A stretch of 57,888 nucleotides of DNA from Sphingobacteriales bacterium (lineage in GTDB: Bacteria; Bacteroidota; Bacteroidia; Chitinophagales; Chitinophagaceae): contig SEFT01000022.1 of assembly GCA_004144175.1 (NCBI GenBank), forward strand, positions 1-57,888, given 5' to 3'. The position numbers and the translations under genes were made by a program. Below the pieces are notes generated by a model. That model was given only the letters and a program-made list of their open reading frames with translations. It searched no databases and was not told the origin of the DNA. Position 1 is the stretch's first letter; each line of letters starts with the position of its first letter. Of the stretch, positions 1 through 8,117 are shown piece by piece.

Positions 1-505
1 GCTGCTGATGCGAAATTCACATCCATAAAAATAAAAGAATTAAAATTTTAAAAAATTAAGCTACTATCATTAGGCCTGTGGATATGGGGACAGAAAAATG
101 TTATCCCTATTGCAAATTAACCGAATTAAAATCATACCCACTGATCCACATGTTTATCCACAGCTCAAACCCTATTCTTCAAAGCATTCTCACATAATAG
201 TGTCGTAATGTGGATTAAGAATGGTGTTGGTAAAAACAGGAATCTGAATATCGTAGCATGGGGTGTAAAGTATCCTGTTGTGAAGGGATATCTCACAAAA
301 CGATTTGCGATTGTTGGTTTTGTGCAGATGCCGGGTAGGGTTATACGGTGTTAATCCACATTAATTCACACTCAAATGGAATAACAACAAAAAAATAATA
401 TCAACTGGCGCTTAATAATGCAATAAGCATTAAAAAATATTTGAATAATCCGCTAAGAATAAAGTATTTAAAGGCTATAAAGCTTCGTAATCTCAATTTT
501 TCGTA
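1..505. other. AT-rich intergenic region with DnaA-box cluster; candidate oriC
   Basis: No credible gene is visible here. The stretch holds one perfect DnaA box, TTATCCACA, at 154-162. Near matches lie at 77-85 (TGTGGATAT, reverse), 142-150 (TGATCCACA), 209-217 (TGTGGATTA, reverse) and 352-360 (TAATCCACA), with weaker ones at 101-109 and 362-370. Very AT-rich tracts flank the cluster (about 21-60 and 380-480) and could serve as unwinding elements. This arrangement of clustered boxes, both orientations and AT-rich flanks is what an origin looks like, but dnaA is not visible and the left boundary is unknown. It could also be a DnaA-titration site. Confidence 0.45.
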
Positions 506-513
506 TAAATTTG
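506..513 (+). promoter_or_regulatory. Bacteroidota -7 element before ppiD-like gene
   Basis: TAAATTTG fits the Bacteroidota primary sigma factor -7 consensus TAnnTTTG. It ends 34 bases before the ATG at 548. Confidence 0.5.
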
Positions 514-547
514 CCCTCCTTGTAATTTAATAAACACCACAACCTAT

Positions 548-2698
548 ATGGCTGTTATACAGAAAATAAGAACTAAGTATGCCAAGCTGGCCGGTGCTGT
601 CATTGCCGTATCGCTGGTAGGCTTTATAATGATGGATGCCGCGAGCGGACGCTTTGGAGACCTGTTTGGCCAGGACTCTAGCGTAGCAAAAGTGAATGGC
701 GAAAAAATTGACATCAAAGACTACTCACAACGCGTAAAGGACTACGAAGTATTATATAGTTATAGCTCGCAGGGACGTCCGCTGGACGAAGCTACAAGAG
801 CACAGATAAATGACCAGGCGCTGCGCGAACTGGTAGGTGAAAAAATAACAGGTGCACAGGCAGAAAAACTGGGTATCGCAACTACCAAAGACGAAGAGAA
901 AGAACTGATATACAGTGCTAACCCTGATCCGCTGGTACGTACCTACGAGTACTTTAAGAATGAGCAGACCGGCCAGTTCGATCCGCAGCGTGTAAAGATG
1001 TTTGAACAGCAGATAAACCAGGCCGACCCGAGCGGAAAAATACTGGAGCAGTGGGAAACACTGAAAGCATACATCATTCGCAACAATGTGGTGAAGAAAT
1101 TCAACTCTCTGGTTAACCACAGTATATACATGCCCACCTTCGTTGCTAAGTATCAGCTGAAGGAGCAAACAGCGCTGGCCAGTGTCCGTTATGTAAAAGT
1201 ACCATACAATACCATAGCAGACGATCAGGTAAAAGTATCGGACGATGAGATGAAAGCCTATATGAAAAAACGTGAAGGAATGTATCGCATCGAAGAGCCT
1301 ACACGTAGCATTGAGTATATATCTTTCGATGTGGCGCCATCTGCTGAAGATACGGCACGTGCACTAGGTACACTCAACCAGATAAAAAATGATTTTGCTA
1401 CTGCTGCTGATGCAGAGAGCTTTGTAAACAGAAATTCGGACGATCCTTATAATGGTACGTTCGTAAATAAGAAAACCTTCATGTCCGCTCAGGCAGATTC
1501 TATTTTCAACCTGCCGGTAGGTAGCGTTTATGGTCCTTACTTCGAGAATAATACTTACAAGCTCACTAAAGTTGTAGAGAAGAAAAGCCTTCCGGATTCA
1601 GCCAGGATCAGACACATATTAATTAAGACAGAAGAGCGCGGCCAGATGATCGTTGCCGATAGCATCGCGAAGAGAAGAATAGACAGCGTAGTAGCTGCTA
1701 TCAATTCCGGTGCGAGCTTCGATACTATGGTAATAAAAGTATCGGAAGACGATGGTAGCAAAACAACCGGCGGTGAGTACACATTCACACTACAGCAAAG
1801 GCCACAGATATCGAAAGAATTTGGCGACTTCGCATTTGAAGGTAGCAAAGGCGAAAAGAAAACGGTAAAAGTAGATAACGAAGCTTATGCAGGTTATCAC
1901 TATATAGAGATACTGAACCAGACAGGTGTTGCTACTGCAGCTAAACTGGCTGTTATTTCAAAATCGCTGTACCCTGGCGAAACTACCGAGAATGCAGCTT
2001 ATGCAAAGGCTAGCGAATTTGCCGGTAAAAATAACAGTGACAAATCTTTTGATGAAGCAGCAAAAAAAGAAGGCCTCAACAAGAGAATGGCTGACAACAT
2101 CAAAATAAATGATTTCCAGATACCAGGGCTGGGCTCTTCACGCGAAATGATCCGTTGGGTATATGACGCAAAAGTGGGAGACGTATCTCAGGTGTTCTCG
2201 ATGGATGGCCGCTATGTAGTTGCAAAGATGGCTGCTAAAAAAGAGAAAGGCTTGATGGACCTGGATGCTAATCTGCGCCCGGTAATTGAAGCTGCAGTAA
2301 GGAACGAGAAAAAAGCCAGGATGATCGTTGATAAATACAAAGCAGGTGGCGCACTGGAGTCTATTGCCCAGGCATCGGCTCAAACGGTTCAGCAGGCAGA
2401 TTCTTTCAATGCTTCTCAACCATTCATACCTAATCTGGGTTACGAACCTAAGGTGGTAGGTTATACTTTCTTCAATGGTTTTAAAGTTGGAGCGAATGCA
2501 CCGGCTATCAAAGGCCAGGATGGTGTGTACTACATAAACCTGGTATACCGCGGTAGCAGACCAGAGCCTACCGACCCAATGGTATTGCAGCAAATGAAAG
2601 CCATGCAGGGCATGCAGCTGAAAAACTCTATCATTAATGGTGTAGACGAAATGATGCGCAGATCTGCTGACATCACTTACAATAGCAAAAACCTCTAG
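548..2698 (+). CDS. PpiD/SurA-type peptidylprolyl isomerase (membrane-anchored foldase)
   Basis: Probable periplasmic chaperone and prolyl isomerase that helps fold exported and outer-membrane proteins. The N-terminus has a short cytoplasmic segment and one membrane helix at about residues 13-31. A SurA-N-like chaperone region follows (about 40-200). A parvulin-like segment covers about 230-345, and a clearer parvulin domain starts near 352 with the signature R-H-I-L-I-K and runs to about 460. At 716 residues it is the size of Bacteroidota PpiD-like proteins and longer than E. coli PpiD (623). The ATG at 548 has a TAnnTTTG element upstream, and a strong hairpin terminator follows the stop. 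It is a single-gene unit beside the candidate origin. Confidence 0.85.
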   Translation: MAVIQKIRTKYAKLAGAVIAVSLVGFIMMDAASGRFGDLFGQDSSVAKVNGEKIDIKDYSQRVKDYEVLYSYSSQGRPLDEATRAQINDQALRELVGEKITGAQAEKLGIATTKDEEKELIYSANPDPLVRTYEYFKNEQTGQFDPQRVKMFEQQINQADPSGKILEQWETLKAYIIRNNVVKKFNSLVNHSIYMPTFVAKYQLKEQTALASVRYVKVPYNTIADDQVKVSDDEMKAYMKKREGMYRIEEPTRSIEYISFDVAPSAEDTARALGTLNQIKNDFATAADAESFVNRNSDDPYNGTFVNKKTFMSAQADSIFNLPVGSVYGPYFENNTYKLTKVVEKKSLPDSARIRHILIKTEERGQMIVADSIAKRRIDSVVAAINSGASFDTMVIKVSEDDGSKTTGGEYTFTLQQRPQISKEFGDFAFEGSKGEKKTVKVDNEAYAGYHYIEILNQTGVATAAKLAVISKSLYPGETTENAAYAKASEFAGKNNSDKSFDEAAKKEGLNKRMADNIKINDFQIPGLGSSREMIRWVYDAKVGDVSQVFSMDGRYVVAKMAAKKEKGLMDLDANLRPVIEAAVRNEKKARMIVDKYKAGGALESIAQASAQTVQQADSFNASQPFIPNLGYEPKVVGYTFFNGFKVGANAPAIKGQDGVYYINLVYRGSRPEPTDPMVLQQMKAMQGMQLKNSIINGVDEMMRRSADITYNSKNL

Positions 2699-2729
2699 TA
2701 TAGTATTATACTAACAGAACATAAGTAAA

Positions 2730-2760
2730 AACAGCGGCCCTACAGCCGCTGTTTTGCTTT
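2730..2760 (+). terminator. Intrinsic terminator after ppiD-like gene
   Basis: Perfect 9-bp stem AACAGCGGC/GCCGCTGTT with a 6-base loop, followed by a T-rich tail. The tail overlaps the upstream part of the next promoter. Confidence 0.8.
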
Positions 2761-2779
2761 AGGGCAAACAAACTAGTCG

Positions 2780-2787
2780 TAACTTTG
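2780..2787 (+). promoter_or_regulatory. -7 element of DUF2480 gene
   Basis: TAACTTTG, a perfect TAnnTTTG, with TTTG at 2753-2756 as a possible -33 element. The ATG at 2813 lies 25 bases further on. Confidence 0.65.
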
Positions 2788-2812
2788 CAGGGCAGTAAAA
2801 ACAAATGTGTAT

Positions 2813-3319
2813 ATGGAGACGATCGTAAATAAAGTAGCAGAGAGTGGAATTATAACGCTGGACCTGGCTAACTATATACCTAAAGAAGAGTTGATCACTG
2901 GCTTCGACCTGAAGCCTTTTCTGTTTCGCGAAATGATACTGCGCGAGAAGGACTATCGTGCATCGCTGCAAACGCACGACTGGGAGCAATACAAGAATAA
3001 ATACGTAGCCATCTACTGTTCGGTAGATGCCATCATACCTATGTGGGCCTATATGCTGGCAGCTACTTATCTACAGCCCGTAGCGCTCAGTGTTTACTTC
3101 GGTGCCGAAAAGGAAATGGGCAAACACATGCTGCTGCAAAACATAGCAGGCATCGACGCTACGGAATATAACGATAAACGTGTAGTGATAAAAGGCTGCG
3201 GCGATACATCGATACCTGAAGCGGGATACGTGGCCATAACCGAAAAGCTGCGCCCTGTGGTAAAGTCGCTGATGTATGGAGAACCCTGCTCTACCGTGCC
3301 TATTTATAAAAAGCGCTAA
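2813..3319 (+). CDS. DUF2480 family protein
   Basis: Small soluble protein of about 168 residues matching the DUF2480 family, which is essentially restricted to Bacteroidota and has no established function. No signal peptide or membrane helix is visible. Conserved features include the N-terminal phrase IITLDLANY and a later block with CSVDAIIPMWAYM. An in-frame GTG at 2807 would add two residues, but the ATG at 2813 is the better start given the promoter element at 2780-2787. The gene is convergent with the metal repressor: its stop overlaps that gene's stop region by 4 bases. Confidence 0.8.
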   Translation: METIVNKVAESGIITLDLANYIPKEELITGFDLKPFLFREMILREKDYRASLQTHDWEQYKNKYVAIYCSVDAIIPMWAYMLAATYLQPVALSVYFGAEKEMGKHMLLQNIAGIDATEYNDKRVVIKGCGDTSIPEAGYVAITEKLRPVVKSLMYGEPCSTVPIYKKR

Positions 3320-3978
3320 ACTACCAGCAGGTTGTAGGCTATCTTATCCGAAAGCTGGAAGGAATTTTCCTGATCATCTTTCAGTACTACGCTGTTGTCG
3401 TAAGCCATTCGCTCTGTCAATAAGAGCTTACTGCCTATTTGCAGATTATATCTTTCCAGCTGTTGCAGGAAGGCAGTCGACGTATCTTTCACACCAACGA
3501 TCTTTATCATAGTACCCGGCGCTACATCGCTTAGCAGTCGGGCAGTAGATACCGGCAGGTCTCCGTTCGATTTTGGTATCGGGTCTCCATGCGGGTCAAA
3601 GTCGGGAAAGCCAAGAAACTCATCGAGGCGCTCTACCAGCTTGGTCGATTGTATGTGTTCCAGCTGCTCGGCTACTTCATGCACCTCGTCCCAGGTAAAC
3701 ATAAGCTTATTGTGCAGGAAGGTCTCCCAAAGGCGGTGCTTACGTAGTACCGATAATGCCTCGCGGCTACCCGATTCGGAAAGCTGCACTTTCTTATACT
3801 TCTCGTAGTGGATGAGTTGTTTCTCCGAAAGCTTGCGCAACATATCGGTTACGGTGGCAGGCTTGGTACTCATGCGCTCTGCTATTTCATTCACAGACAC
3901 TTCTCCCGACTCGCTACTATGCTGTATGCTATAGATAGCTTTTAAATAATTCTCCTCTGTATATGTAAGCAGCAACAT
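3316..3978 (-). CDS. DtxR/MntR-family metal-dependent transcriptional repressor
   Basis: Probable Mn2+/Fe2+-sensing repressor of metal uptake. Residues 1-65 form the winged helix-turn-helix (start LTYTEENYLKAIY, then a recognition region with MSTKPATVTDMLRKL). The dimerisation and metal-binding region follows, with HRLWE and DEVHEVAEQLEH, which supply the His/Glu ligands typical of the family. The C-terminal third (about 150-220) looks like the FeoA/SH3-like domain of the longer DtxR proteins. The length of 220 residues is normal for these. feoB lies in the same window at 47994-50111 and is a plausible target, but no operator could be identified. A weak promoter-like GTACTTTG (minus) is at 4070-4077. 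Confidence 0.88.
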   Translation of the reverse strand: MLLLTYTEENYLKAIYSIQHSSESGEVSVNEIAERMSTKPATVTDMLRKLSEKQLIHYEKYKKVQLSESGSREALSVLRKHRLWETFLHNKLMFTWDEVHEVAEQLEHIQSTKLVERLDEFLGFPDFDPHGDPIPKSNGDLPVSTARLLSDVAPGTMIKIVGVKDTSTAFLQQLERYNLQIGSKLLLTERMAYDNSVVLKDDQENSFQLSDKIAYNLLVV

Positions 3979-4069
3979 GGTAAAAAAATTAAAGAAGACA
4001 GGGCAAACTAGAAGCTATAAAGGCTGTTGAGATTTTCTTAAAGATTGAGTAAAAGCCTTATTCAGAGCG

Positions 4070-4077
4070 CAAAGTAC
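4070..4077 (-). promoter_or_regulatory. Weak -7-like element upstream of metal repressor
   Basis: Reads GTACTTTG on the minus strand, close to but not matching TAnnTTTG. It would give a leader of roughly 90 bases. Confidence 0.25.
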
Positions 4078-4126
4078 GGAGATTTTTATTAGTTTCGTAT
4101 CACTCCCCAAAAGCTACTTTGGCAGT

Positions 4127-4882
4127 ATGAAGAAATATGGTATCCGCAGCGTTTACGGTGGCTTAAAACTATTTGCTTTACTGATATGCTCTTTGTTGCT
4201 TGCATATAGCAACACTGCTATTGCACAAAAGAATGCTGCTGCCGATACTACCATAAAGGAGCCCGAAGTAAAACAACCCCGCGACCTGAAAGTACTCAGA
4301 GAATACAGCGATGGCAGGGGCAACATAGTACGCGAGGTGCAGTATAGCCAGGGCTCTATGCGGGTGACGGAAATGATCATCATGCCCAAGCCGGTTGCTT
4401 TCAATCCGCGCCGCCCCATTAACCCCGATACACTCATAAAAGATTCGCTCACCATCATTGTGAATAAATCGCAGTACACGGTGCAGGTCTTCTACCGCAA
4501 AAAGATGATACGCAGCTACAAGGCGGTGTTCGGGCCGAATCCTAAAATGGATAAATGCATGGAGGGCGACCGCTGCACGCCCGAGGGCTGGTTCAAGATA
4601 GCGGCCAAAAACCCGGCGTCGAAGTACACAAAGTTCATGCTGCTGAATTACCCCAACGACTCTTCTTACTACAAGTTCAATAAGCTGAAGGATGCAGGCA
4701 AGATACCTAAGACCGCTCGCATAGGTAATGCCATAGGTATACACGGCATATGGAAAGGCGGCGACGACATGATAGAAATGGGCGTCGGCTGGACCGATGG
4801 CTGCGTAGCGCTCAAGAACCGCGACATCGAAGAGCTCTACACCTTTGCAGGTGTAGGCACCAAGGTATTTATTAGGAAGTAA
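4127..4882 (+). CDS. L,D-transpeptidase (YkuD domain), exported
   Basis: Peptidoglycan-modifying enzyme of the YkuD family, expected in the periplasm. Residues 1-34 form a signal peptide (positive start, hydrophobic core, cleavage near IAQKN). A linker of about 70 residues precedes the catalytic domain, which starts around IIVNKSQYTVQVFYRKKM and runs to the C-terminus. The catalytic signature is present: the conserved His in IGIHG about 30 residues before W-T-D-G-C-V-A-L, with the nucleophilic Cys. 251 residues is typical for the murein L,D-transpeptidase/YafK-like group. Because a 3-3 crosslinking role cannot be told from lipoprotein attachment or amidation by sequence, the substrate is left open. 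It converges on lutB with only 13 bases between stops. Confidence 0.87.
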   Translation: MKKYGIRSVYGGLKLFALLICSLLLAYSNTAIAQKNAAADTTIKEPEVKQPRDLKVLREYSDGRGNIVREVQYSQGSMRVTEMIIMPKPVAFNPRRPINPDTLIKDSLTIIVNKSQYTVQVFYRKKMIRSYKAVFGPNPKMDKCMEGDRCTPEGWFKIAAKNPASKYTKFMLLNYPNDSSYYKFNKLKDAGKIPKTARIGNAIGIHGIWKGGDDMIEMGVGWTDGCVALKNRDIEELYTFAGVGTKVFIRK

Positions 4883-4895
4883 TTCTGGGGACTAT

Positions 4896-6266
4896 TTATT
4901 TACGCTCCTTCCACATCTGGTTGAAGGACTTGGGTGCGAAGTCTATATCGCCCCTCGATTCGGTCCAGTTGTGCTTGAATACTTTGTTGATCACTTTACC
5001 CTTAATACCTGCACCTGCGCTGTTCATGAGTGTACGGCTCAGCATCGCGCGTTTCCAGAGTTTCCAGCTGATATTTTCGGAGAAGTCGTTCTTGTTTTCT
5101 TCTACGGCAATATGCCTGTTCTCCAGCAGCATCTCGTGTATGTTGATCTTGAGCGGACATACTTCGGTACAGTTGCCACATAGACTGGATGCATAGCTCA
5201 GGTGCTTGAATTCACCCATACCCTTAAGGTGCGGGGTGATGACAGACCCGATAGGACCGCTATACGTAGCGCCATAAGCATGGCCGCCAATGTTCTTATA
5301 TACGGGGCAGGCGTTGAGGCACGATCCGCAGCGGATGCAATACATGCTCTCGCGTACTTCGGGGCGCAGCAGGTTGGTGCGTCCATTGTCCAACAGTATC
5401 ACATACATCTCTTCGGGGCCGTCTGTTTCGCCGGGCTGACGCGGGCCGGTAAAGATGGTATTGTAAACCGTCACATTTTGACCCGTACCATAAGTAGCCA
5501 GCAGTGGCCAGAACAGCGCCAGGTTGTCTATCGACGGCAGCATCTTTTCGATGCCTACGATTGCTATATGTGTCTTAGGGAAAGCTGTGGTTAATCGGGC
5601 ATTACCTTCATTCTCGCTAACGCATACTGCGCCCGTATCTGCTATCAGGAAGTTGCCGCCGGTAACACCTATATCTGCGGTAATATATTTCTCGCGCAGG
5701 TTCACGCGTGCTATTTGCGTAAGCTCCGATGGGGAGAGATTAGGCGGTACGCCCAGCTTTTCGTGGAATACCCGGGCCACATCTTCCTTGCTCTTGTGCA
5801 TCGCAGGGGTTACAATATGGTACGGCGCTTCGCCATCCAGCTGTTGTATGTATTCACCAAGGTCGGTCTCTACTGATTCTATATTGTGCTTGGCCAGGTA
5901 ATCGTTTAGGTGCAACTCTTCGGTCACCATCGATTTAGACTTTACCACCTGCTTTGCATTCTTGCTGCGGCAGATGTCCAGCACGGCTTCCAACGCATCA
6001 TCGGCAGTTTCGGCCCAGATGACCTTGCCGCCGCGTGCCGTAAAGTTGCGCTCGAACTGCTCGAGGTAATCGGCGAGGTTTTCCATCGTCTGCCACTTCA
6101 CGTTCTTGGCCTTGCGGCGCGCCACATCCAGGTTGGCAAACTGCTGCTTGCCCTTTACCACCGTATCGGCATACTTCTGAATATTGAATGCCAGCTTGCG
6201 CTTGTGCTCCAGGTCATTCGCCTTCACCTTACTCTTCGCCAGGAAAACAGATAGATTCTCACCCAT
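4896..6266 (-). CDS. lutB: LutB/LldF-type iron-sulfur protein (lactate utilisation)
   Basis: Subunit of the LutABC-type L-lactate oxidation complex; the family is a cytoplasmic iron-sulfur oxidoreductase. The N-terminal part is the LUD domain. The C-terminal part holds two ferredoxin-like cysteine clusters, CIRCGSCLNACP and CGNCTEVCP. The 456-residue length agrees with LutB. The ATG at 6266 is preferred over the in-frame TTG at 6275, because the -7 element TAATTTTG lies at 6280-6273, which would put the TTG inside the promoter. LutA and LutC are not adjacent, so the partners must be elsewhere or the protein works with others. Confidence 0.88.
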   Translation of the reverse strand: MGENLSVFLAKSKVKANDLEHKRKLAFNIQKYADTVVKGKQQFANLDVARRKAKNVKWQTMENLADYLEQFERNFTARGGKVIWAETADDALEAVLDICRSKNAKQVVKSKSMVTEELHLNDYLAKHNIESVETDLGEYIQQLDGEAPYHIVTPAMHKSKEDVARVFHEKLGVPPNLSPSELTQIARVNLREKYITADIGVTGGNFLIADTGAVCVSENEGNARLTTAFPKTHIAIVGIEKMLPSIDNLALFWPLLATYGTGQNVTVYNTIFTGPRQPGETDGPEEMYVILLDNGRTNLLRPEVRESMYCIRCGSCLNACPVYKNIGGHAYGATYSGPIGSVITPHLKGMGEFKHLSYASSLCGNCTEVCPLKINIHEMLLENRHIAVEENKNDFSENISWKLWKRAMLSRTLMNSAGAGIKGKVINKVFKHNWTESRGDIDFAPKSFNQMWKERK

Positions 6267-6272
6267 GGTTGT

Positions 6273-6280
6273 CAAAATTA
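6273..6280 (-). promoter_or_regulatory. -7 element of lutB, nearly leaderless
   Basis: TAATTTTG on the minus strand; its last base is only 6 bases from the ATG at 6266, implying a leaderless or very short-leader mRNA. Confidence 0.45.
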
Positions 6281-6339
6281 AAAAGGAAATGCGAGATGAG
6301 GATAACTAAAAAGGTACACTATATAACTCTTTCATTTTT

Positions 6340-6461
6340 CCCCAAGGGTCTCTGGAAAAAGACCTTGGGGAATCTGGGGTCAGCAGATGAAGTTTGCTGC
6401 TGGATTAATCGTCAGCTTAGGCAATGTGAAGGCCAAGGGTCCCCATGCAGGAGACCCTTGG
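6340..6461. repeat. Nested inverted repeats with 11-bp termini (MITE/REP-like)
   Basis: CCAAGGGTCTC at 6342-6352 recurs perfectly inverted as GAGACCCTTGG at 6451-6461. Each end also forms its own hairpin: CCCCAAGGGTCT/AGACCTTGGGG (6340-6370) and CCAAGGGTC/GACCCTTGG (6433-6461). There is no clear target-site duplication and no T tail, so it is not a simple terminator. It lies between the stop of the 193-residue gene and the lutB promoter. Confidence 0.55.
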
Positions 6462-6466
6462 AGGAA

Positions 6467-7048
6467 CTATTCAATCTTAAAGTAATTTAGAATTCCTTTT
6501 CTAGCGGGAAATTTGCCTGGCTCTTCTTCTAGAAACAATGCTTTTTGCTGTCTGTCAATTAACATTCGCCTGGGTATAAACTTATCGTCAGAATAAGGAA
6601 TTTCAATAAATAAGATTGTATCATCTTTTCTTACGTACTTTCCACGGAACCTTTGCGTAGCACCGAATGCACTAAGGAGCACATGTTCACAAGTATTATC
6701 GGCCCTAAATACCAGATGATAACTACTGAAATCGTCATACATGCTTGCGGTAAGGATTCTCTTGGATCGAAGAATATCAGTATACAGATATAGTGTGAAG
6801 GTAACTACTGCCGCAAATACGAAAAGATGGGCTACAAGCTTGACTCGATTTCTACCTAGGCCTTTCCTAATTGTTGAAATAGCTGTATGAACGAGCGAAA
6901 ACGAATAAAGCAAAACAGCCGGCACTATGAGCAGAACATAACCAGTAAAAAGAAATTGAATCATCCCACCGAAAAAATCACTAATTATCCAAAAGATAAC
7001 CCCAGCACTGGAGATAATAGCGATATAGTCTGATATTCGAAGCTTCAT
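6467..7048 (-). CDS. Hypothetical membrane protein, three N-terminal helices
   Basis: Not recognised. The 193-residue protein starts with about three hydrophobic helices (roughly residues 8-28, 33-58 and 70-92). It then continues as a soluble C-terminal domain of about 100 residues, rich in charged and aromatic residues, that would sit on one side of the membrane. The surrounding minus-strand genes are also hypothetical, A+T-richer than the core genes, and separated by degenerate spacers. It is probably an accessory gene. No motif suggests a function. Confidence 0.6.
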   Translation of the reverse strand: MKLRISDYIAIISSAGVIFWIISDFFGGMIQFLFTGYVLLIVPAVLLYSFSLVHTAISTIRKGLGRNRVKLVAHLFVFAAVVTFTLYLYTDILRSKRILTASMYDDFSSYHLVFRADNTCEHVLLSAFGATQRFRGKYVRKDDTILFIEIPYSDDKFIPRRMLIDRQQKALFLEEEPGKFPARKGILNYFKIE

Positions 7049-7131
7049 TGTAATTTGACTAAGCTAGCTAAACACCTTTATTTTTAAAAGGGTTTAATAG
7101 GAAACCAAAGAGAAAGTCCGGTCAATCAATC

Positions 7132-7251
7132 TTTCAAAGAACTTCCGAAACTACCTCTCGTGTTTTCTAATGTAAAGTTCTCGATTTCCTCCATAGCGCA
7201 TGAAATTGCACGCCCTCCTCCCTGTTGGTGTTCTTCACCAACAAGCTCGTG
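7132..7251 (-). repeat. Degenerate intergenic repeat, copy A
   Basis: This spacer has two recognisable parts. 7132-7206 matches the spacer at 9363-9438: identical TTTCAAAGAACT, then ATGTAAA exactly 38 bases on in both, then GCAT and GAAAT at the same spacing within one base. 7220-7251 contains a hairpin, TGTTGGTG/CACCAACA, and resembles 7646-7671 and 27770-27802. On the minus strand one frame reads LYIRKHER before a stop, which suggests decayed coding sequence. No intact gene is visible in 7049-7295. Confidence 0.5.
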
Positions 7252-7295
7252 CTGGAGGCTGAAACTAAGGTCTCAAACACTGGGCCTGTGCATCT

Positions 7296-7616
7296 CTATC
7301 CGGGATAAAGCATCAAGCGATTCAGAATAGCCTCAAATGTACTTTGGTCATTAATTTTCATGAGTTCTTGTATGCTTGCCAAGGCCTTTACTTGCCAAAA
7401 CTCTCCTAGACGAATACGAGACGCTGCCTTGTTTACCACCTCTATTGTTATTTCTGAGTAATGGAGGTATTTTTCAACATTTTCAATAAACTCCTCTAAA
7501 GTTTTAATTTCCGTAGGCCAATCATTAATAGCCTCCTTCAATAGCTCAACAGTTTGATACAAAACTGGATCGCAATCCATGTCTATTTCCATGTTATAAA
7601 GATTGCTAACGTCCAT
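7296..7616 (-). CDS. Small hypothetical protein, soluble
   Basis: Not recognised. 106 residues, acidic, predicted largely helical, with no signal peptide or membrane helix. The size, acidity and position in a series of unrelated small genes separated by repeated spacers are reminiscent of stand-alone immunity-type genes. No toxin partner is visible, so this is only a suggestion. ATG at 7616. The downstream spacer is repeat copy A and the upstream spacer holds repeat copy C. Confidence 0.55.
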   Translation of the reverse strand: MDVSNLYNMEIDMDCDPVLYQTVELLKEAINDWPTEIKTLEEFIENVEKYLHYSEITIEVVNKAASRIRLGEFWQVKALASIQELMKINDQSTFEAILNRLMLYPG

Positions 7617-7645
7617 TTTTTACATTGGGTTTCTTTTTGTCCTTA

Positions 7646-7671
7646 TGGGTGTCTTTACCAACAGGGCGGGA
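7646..7671. repeat. Short degenerate repeat, copy C
   Basis: The segment with GGTGTCTTTACCAACAGG resembles GGTGTTCTTCACCAACAAGC in copy A (7220-7251). It sits in the spacer between two minus-strand hypothetical genes. Confidence 0.35.
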
Positions 7672-7681
7672 AAGAACACTT

Positions 7682-8063
7682 TTATTTGGATGGTTCTGTC
7701 GGAAAGTAGTCTGGAACCCACTCAACCAAGCTATCTGCTTTATTATTGCATTCATAAATTTTGCTGTTTGTAGTATCAAGCAGAATGTAGCCTAATATTA
7801 CTTCGGTATCGCTATCGCGATAACCCAGTTTATAGAAATGAAATTTGTTGTCATTTCGGCTTACATAATTTTCAAACTCGATAAAAGGATTTTCCCTATA
7901 GGCATTTTTAATGATCTCCGAGTCAGAGTTTCTATACATATTTAAAAATTAGCGCTCCAGACGTTCCCAAAGCCTCTTCCACTCTCCTGTCTTTTGACTG
8001 AAATTGATTACAACTTGAAGCTATGTACAGTAAGAAGCAGGAGCAAACTATTAACCTTTTCAT
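7682..8063 (-). pseudogene. Small lipoprotein, apparently frameshifted
   Basis: Two overlapping minus-strand frames appear to make one gene. The first, 8063-7932 (43 codons plus stop), begins with a clear lipoprotein signal: MKRLIVCS, a hydrophobic stretch, then the lipobox IASSC. It stops soon afterwards. The second, 7939-7682 (85 codons), starts at an ATG overlapping that stop by 8 bases and has no export signal of its own. Removing one T from the T5 run just upstream of the overlap would join them into a single 126-residue lipoprotein. The alternative is two genes coupled by the overlapping ATGTATAG. The product is not recognised; the C-terminal part has an EW-V-PDYF-P ending. Frameshift is favoured because a 43-residue lipoprotein with no mature domain is unlikely. 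Confidence 0.45.
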
Positions 8064-8117
8064 GCTTTAAATTATGTATTTCATATTGCTTGGCCGTGTA
8101 ATGCAGTATTAAAATGC

